A DNA stretch of 8,578 nucleotides from Hyphomicrobiales bacterium (GTDB lineage: Bacteria > Pseudomonadota > Alphaproteobacteria > Rhizobiales > Xanthobacteraceae). A model generated the notes under the pieces. It was not told the origin of the DNA, made no database searches, and worked only from the letters and a program-made list of their open reading frames with translations. Within the stretch, counting starts at the first letter, position 1. The number at the start of each line of letters is the position of its first letter. Positions 5,609 through 8,578 of the stretch are shown here, in pieces. Where the stretch lies: NCBI GenBank assembly GCA_026400425.1, contig JAPLPC010000234.1:2978-11555 (forward strand), read 5' to 3'. A program made the translations under genes and the position numbers.

Positions 5609-6598
5609 TCAGCTCGGCGTAATTCCAGCCGCCTTGATCACAGGCAGTAGCCGTGCCTCCTCCTTGTCGCGATAGGCCGTGATGTCGGCGGTCGATGTCG
5701 GGAATGGCTGCGCACCGAGCTCGGCGTATCTCGCCGCCAATGCCGGATCCTTCAAGGCCTGCACCGAAAGCTCGTTGATCCGCGCGACAAGATCAGCCGG
5801 CATGCCGGCAGGGCCGCACACGGCCACCCACGACGTCAACTCATAACCGGGCAGGACTTCGCCCATGGCCGGCACGTCCGGGATCGCCGGGCTGCGATTG
5901 GTCGTCGTCACGGCCAGCGCGCGAACGGCGCCGTCCTTGATCTGCTGCAGCGAACCCGGAAGATTGTCGAACAACGAATCGACCCGCCCGGCCAACAGAT
6001 CCACCATTGCGGGGTTGCCGCCTTTGTAGGTGATATGCTGCAGATCGATGCCGGCGGCGCTCTTCATCATCTCGCCGGACAAATGCAGGGTGGTGCCGAT
6101 GCCGGGCGAGGCGTAGCTGTATTTGCCGGGACTGGCTTTGGCCAGCGCGATGAACTCCTTGAAATCTTTGACAGGCAGATCCTTCTTCACCACTAGCACG
6201 TTGGGCAGTTGCCACAGACCGCTGATGAAGGTGAAGTCCTTGCCCGCGTGATAAGGGAGCTTCGCGTAAGTACCGACCGCAATCGCATTGGTGGCGATCG
6301 AGCCCATGCCGAGCGAATAACCGTCCGGCTGTCCCTTCGCGACGGCATCGGCGCCGAGCACACCACCTGCCCCGCCTCGGTTCTCAACCACGAATTGCTG
6401 CCCAGTCAGCTCGGACATCTTCTGGCAATAGATGCGCGACAACGTATCTGTGGCGCCGCCGGCCGCGAAGCCGACATAGTAACGAACGTTGCGGGTCGGC
6501 CAGGCGGTTTGCGCTCGGGCGACCTGCGGCGCGGCGATCGACGCGCCCAGCAAGGCGAGCGCGTGGCGACGAGACATGGTGAGGCGATCGGTGGTCAT
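5609..6598 (-). CDS. Bug/TctC-type substrate-binding protein with twin-arginine-like signal
   Basis: A 329-residue periplasmic binding protein of the Bug (TctC) family. The N-terminus MTTDRLTMSRRHALALLGAS has twin arginines (10-11) followed by a hydrophobic stretch and ARAQ (27-30), so it looks like a Tat signal, cut after Ala29; Sec export is not excluded. Family hallmarks follow: WPTRNVRYYVGFAAGGATDTLSR (33-55), FVVENRGGAGGVLGA (69-83), GYSLGMGS, LVVKKDLP, SPGKYSYASPGIGTTLHLSGE, LQHITYKGGNPAMVDLLAG and VCGPAGMP. The ATG at 6598 has GGGAGAGAACC directly upstream; an in-frame ATG at 6649 would add 17 polar residues ahead of the signal. It is a distant paralogue of the Bug protein at 1482-2462. 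No TctA/TctB permease is near. It lies 100 bp after the RND pump and 26 bp before the GrlR-like gene. The ligand is unknown. Confidence 0.93.
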   Translation of the reverse strand: MTTDRLTMSRRHALALLGASIAAPQVARAQTAWPTRNVRYYVGFAAGGATDTLSRIYCQKMSELTGQQFVVENRGGAGGVLGADAVAKGQPDGYSLGMGSIATNAIAVGTYAKLPYHAGKDFTFISGLWQLPNVLVVKKDLPVKDFKEFIALAKASPGKYSYASPGIGTTLHLSGEMMKSAAGIDLQHITYKGGNPAMVDLLAGRVDSLFDNLPGSLQQIKDGAVRALAVTTTNRSPAIPDVPAMGEVLPGYELTSWVAVCGPAGMPADLVARINELSVQALKDPALAARYAELGAQPFPTSTADITAYRDKEEARLLPVIKAAGITPS

Positions 6599-6632
6599 GG
6601 TTCTCTCCCGGGATCTCCGCGCGCCGTGATGT

Positions 6633-6665
6633 CGCACGAATTGCGGCATCCGGAATTTTTGTGCG
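6633..6665. promoter_or_regulatory. nested dyad upstream of the second Bug gene
   Basis: CGCAC (6633-6637) and GTGCG (6661-6665) are inverted around a core that also carries AATT at 6639-6642 and 6654-6657. It lies in the 100-bp gap between the RND stop and the Bug start, where a promoter or operator of the Bug gene would be expected. No clear -35/-10 pair or T tract accompanies it. It may be an operator, a hairpin or chance. Confidence 0.25.
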
Positions 6666-6698
6666 CGTGATTGATTTACGTGAGAGACAGTCTGGGAC

Positions 6699-8578
6699 TC
6701 ACGGGTGCGATGTCAACGTGGCGTGCGGGCGCGGCTGCGATCCTGTCCCGGGGTGATCATGCGATCCCGGCGCCAGCGGCGCCTCCTGGTCCACCGTGGC
6801 CTCGCCATGCTGGGTCAGCGGGCGATTGCCCGCGAGGGCACGGAGCAGCACGTAGAACATCGGCGTGAAGAAAATGCCGAAGGCGGTGACGCCGATCATG
6901 CCGGCAAACACGGCCACGCCCATCGCCTGCCGCATTTCCGATCCCGCGCCGGTGGATGTCACCAGCGGCACCACGCCCATGATGAAGGCCATCGACGTCA
7001 TCAGGATCGGGCGCAACCGCAACCGGCTCGCCTCGATCGCCGCTTGCGTCGGCGTTCGCCCAGCGAATTCGAGTTCGCGCGCGAATTCGACGATCAGGAT
7101 GGCGTTCTTCGCCGACAGACCGACAAGCACGATCAAACCAATCTGGGTGAAGACGTTGTTATCGCCGTTGGTGATCCAGACGCCGAACATGGCGGCGAGC
7201 AGCCCCATCGGCACGATCATGATGATCGACAATGGCAGGGTCAGACTTTCGTATTGGGCAGCCAGCACCAGGAACACCAGCAGCAGCGCCACCGGAAACA
7301 CGATCAGTGACGAATTGCCGGCGATGATTTCCTGATAGGTCAGCTCGGTCCATTCGTAGCTGATCCCCTTCGGCAGCGTCTCCTTCGCAACACGCGCCAC
7401 TGCATCCTGAGCCTGACCCGTGGAAAAACCCGGTGCAGCGCCGCCATTCACGTCCGCGGACAGGAAGCCGTTGTAACGCATCGCGCGCTCCGGCCCTGCA
7501 CTCTCCTTGACGCGCAGCAGCGTCGACAGCGGGATCATCTCATTGCTATCAGATCGCACCTTGAGCTGACCGATATCATCGGCCCGCGCGCGATACTTGG
7601 CGTCGGCCTGCACGCGCACCGAATAGGTACGGCCAAACTTGTTGAAGTCGTTCACATAGAGCGAGCCGAGATAGATCTGCATGGTGTCGAAGATCGACGT
7701 TACCGGCACGTTGAGCTGTCGCGCCTTGGTACGATCCACGTCCGCATAGAGCTGCGGCACGTTGATCTGATAGCTCGAGAACAGCCCGGCCAGTTCCTTC
7801 TGCTGCATCGCCTTGCCGATAAAGGCCTTGGTGGCGTCGTTGAGCGCTTCATAGCCAAGACCTGCACGATCCTCGATCTGCAGCTTGAAGCCGCCGATGG
7901 TGCCGAGACCGGCGACCGGCGGCGGTGGGAACATGGCGATGAAGGCATCCTGCATGCCGGCATATTTCTTGTTCAAGGACAGCGCGATGGCATTGCCTGA
8001 CAGCGTCTTGTCCTTGCGCTCCTCGAACGACTTCAAACCGATGAAGACGATGCCCGAATTCGACGAATTGGTGAAACCGTTGATCGACAGGCCCGGAAAC
8101 TGGATGGCGTTTTCGACACCCGGCTCCTTCAGCGCGATATCACCCATCTTGCGGATCACCTCTTCGGTGCGATCCAGCGTCGCGCCGTCGGGCAGCTGCG
8201 CGAAGCCGACTAGATACTGCTTGTCCTGCCCCGGCACGAAGCCGCCGGGCACCGCATGGAACAGATAGCCGGTCACGCCGACCAGTGCGATATAGACGCC
8301 CATCACGACGGCGCGCCGTGAGATCACCCGCTTGACGCCGCCGCCATAGGCGTTCGACGAGCGCGTGAAAAAGCGATTGAAGCGAACGAAGAACCAGCCG
8401 AGCGTCCTGTCCATGAAACGGGTCAACGGATCCTTCGGCGCGTCATGTCCCTTCAGCAGCAATGCTGCGAGCGCCGGCGACAGCGTCAACGAATTGAAGG
8501 CCGAGATCACCGTCGAGATCGCCACCGTCAGCGCGAACTGCTTGTAGAACTGTCCGGTCAGGCCGGTGATGAAAGCCA
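6699..8578 (-). CDS. RND efflux pump inner-membrane subunit, HAE1/MexF-OqxB type (5' part outside the window)
   Basis: The C-terminal 625 complete codons of an RND drug/proton antiporter, the inner-membrane trimer of a tripartite pump. The frame stays open to the right edge, reading VAFITGLTGQFYKQFALTVA, which matches the family region just after TM4, so the GTG at 8525 is not the start. Seen in order: SAFNSLTLSPALAALLLK (TM5/6 region), PGGFVPGQDKQYLVGFAQLPDGATLDRT entering the second porter lobe, SNSGIVFIGLKSFEER (switch-loop region), LGTIGGFKLQIEDRAG, AAQYESLTLPLSIIMIVP (late TM helices), VGLSAKNAILIVEFARELE and SRLRLRPILMTSMAFIMGVVPLV. The proton-relay Lys (AcrB Lys940) is present in SAKNA (codon 7107-7109); the Asp pair of TM4 lies beyond the edge. 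The wording is closest to MexF/OqxB/BpeF. A His/Pro-rich hydrophilic tail (about 40 residues) follows the last helix. The periplasmic adaptor gene should lie to the right. Confidence 0.95.
   Translation of the reverse strand, partial: AFITGLTGQFYKQFALTVAISTVISAFNSLTLSPALAALLLKGHDAPKDPLTRFMDRTLGWFFVRFNRFFTRSSNAYGGGVKRVISRRAVVMGVYIALVGVTGYLFHAVPGGFVPGQDKQYLVGFAQLPDGATLDRTEEVIRKMGDIALKEPGVENAIQFPGLSINGFTNSSNSGIVFIGLKSFEERKDKTLSGNAIALSLNKKYAGMQDAFIAMFPPPPVAGLGTIGGFKLQIEDRAGLGYEALNDATKAFIGKAMQQKELAGLFSSYQINVPQLYADVDRTKARQLNVPVTSIFDTMQIYLGSLYVNDFNKFGRTYSVRVQADAKYRARADDIGQLKVRSDSNEMIPLSTLLRVKESAGPERAMRYNGFLSADVNGGAAPGFSTGQAQDAVARVAKETLPKGISYEWTELTYQEIIAGNSSLIVFPVALLLVFLVLAAQYESLTLPLSIIMIVPMGLLAAMFGVWITNGDNNVFTQIGLIVLVGLSAKNAILIVEFARELEFAGRTPTQAAIEASRLRLRPILMTSMAFIMGVVPLVTSTGAGSEMRQAMGVAVFAGMIGVTAFGIFFTPMFYVLLRALAGNRPLTQHGEATVDQEAPLAPGSHDHPGTGSQPRPHATLTSHP

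Noticed and set aside
8523..8525. GTG as the start of the RND gene
   Set aside because: The frame continues to the window edge with residues that match the RND family (GLTGQFYKQF), so the gene is simply cut by the window.

Overview
The window is GC-rich, densely packed DNA that looks like an alphaproteobacterial chromosome, most likely Rhizobiales of the Bradyrhizobium/Afipia/Rhodopseudomonas kind. This rests on gene content (two Bug-type solute-binding proteins, a group III truncated haemoglobin, a GrlR-like protein) and on codon use dominated by G/C third positions. No rRNA, tRNA or marker gene is present, so the taxon is inference. Every gene I can support lies on the minus strand, so transcription runs from the right edge to the left. 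I see no CRISPR array, insertion sequence, integrase, phage gene or tRNA.

In order of transcription: (1) the C-terminal part of an RND (HAE1/MexF-OqxB type) inner-membrane efflux pump, cut by the right edge. (2) A Bug/TctC-type periplasmic binding protein with a twin-arginine-like signal. (3) 26 bp later, a soluble protein that appears to be two tandem copies of a GrlR-like domain. (4) A 94-residue hydrophobic protein of unknown function, starting at a GTG. (5) A YeeE/YedE (TsuA-like) thiosulfate/sulfur-compound permease whose reading frame is broken by a single missing base in a C run. (6) An EmrE/QacE-type SMR multidrug exporter. (7) A second Bug-type binding protein. (8) 24 bp later, a class II aldolase/adducin-family protein that keeps the three metal-binding histidines but appears to lack the catalytic glutamate. 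(9) A group III truncated haemoglobin.

Genes 7 and 8 look like one operon (binding protein plus catabolic or adducin-like enzyme), with gene 9 possibly co-transcribed. Genes 2 and 3 are also close enough to be co-transcribed. The rest is a series of same-strand but functionally mixed genes: drug export (RND, SMR), uptake of organic acids or sulfur compounds (Bug proteins, YeeE) and gas/redox binding (truncated haemoglobin). No transcriptional regulator of a standard DNA-binding family is visible. Neither Bug protein has TctA/TctB membrane partners in the window, so both are orphans here.

I do not see a convincing entirely new system. The points most worth a second look are the duplicated GrlR-like protein next to an orphan binding protein and an unknown small membrane protein, the single-base frameshift in the YeeE gene, and the Glu-less class II aldolase linked to a Bug protein.
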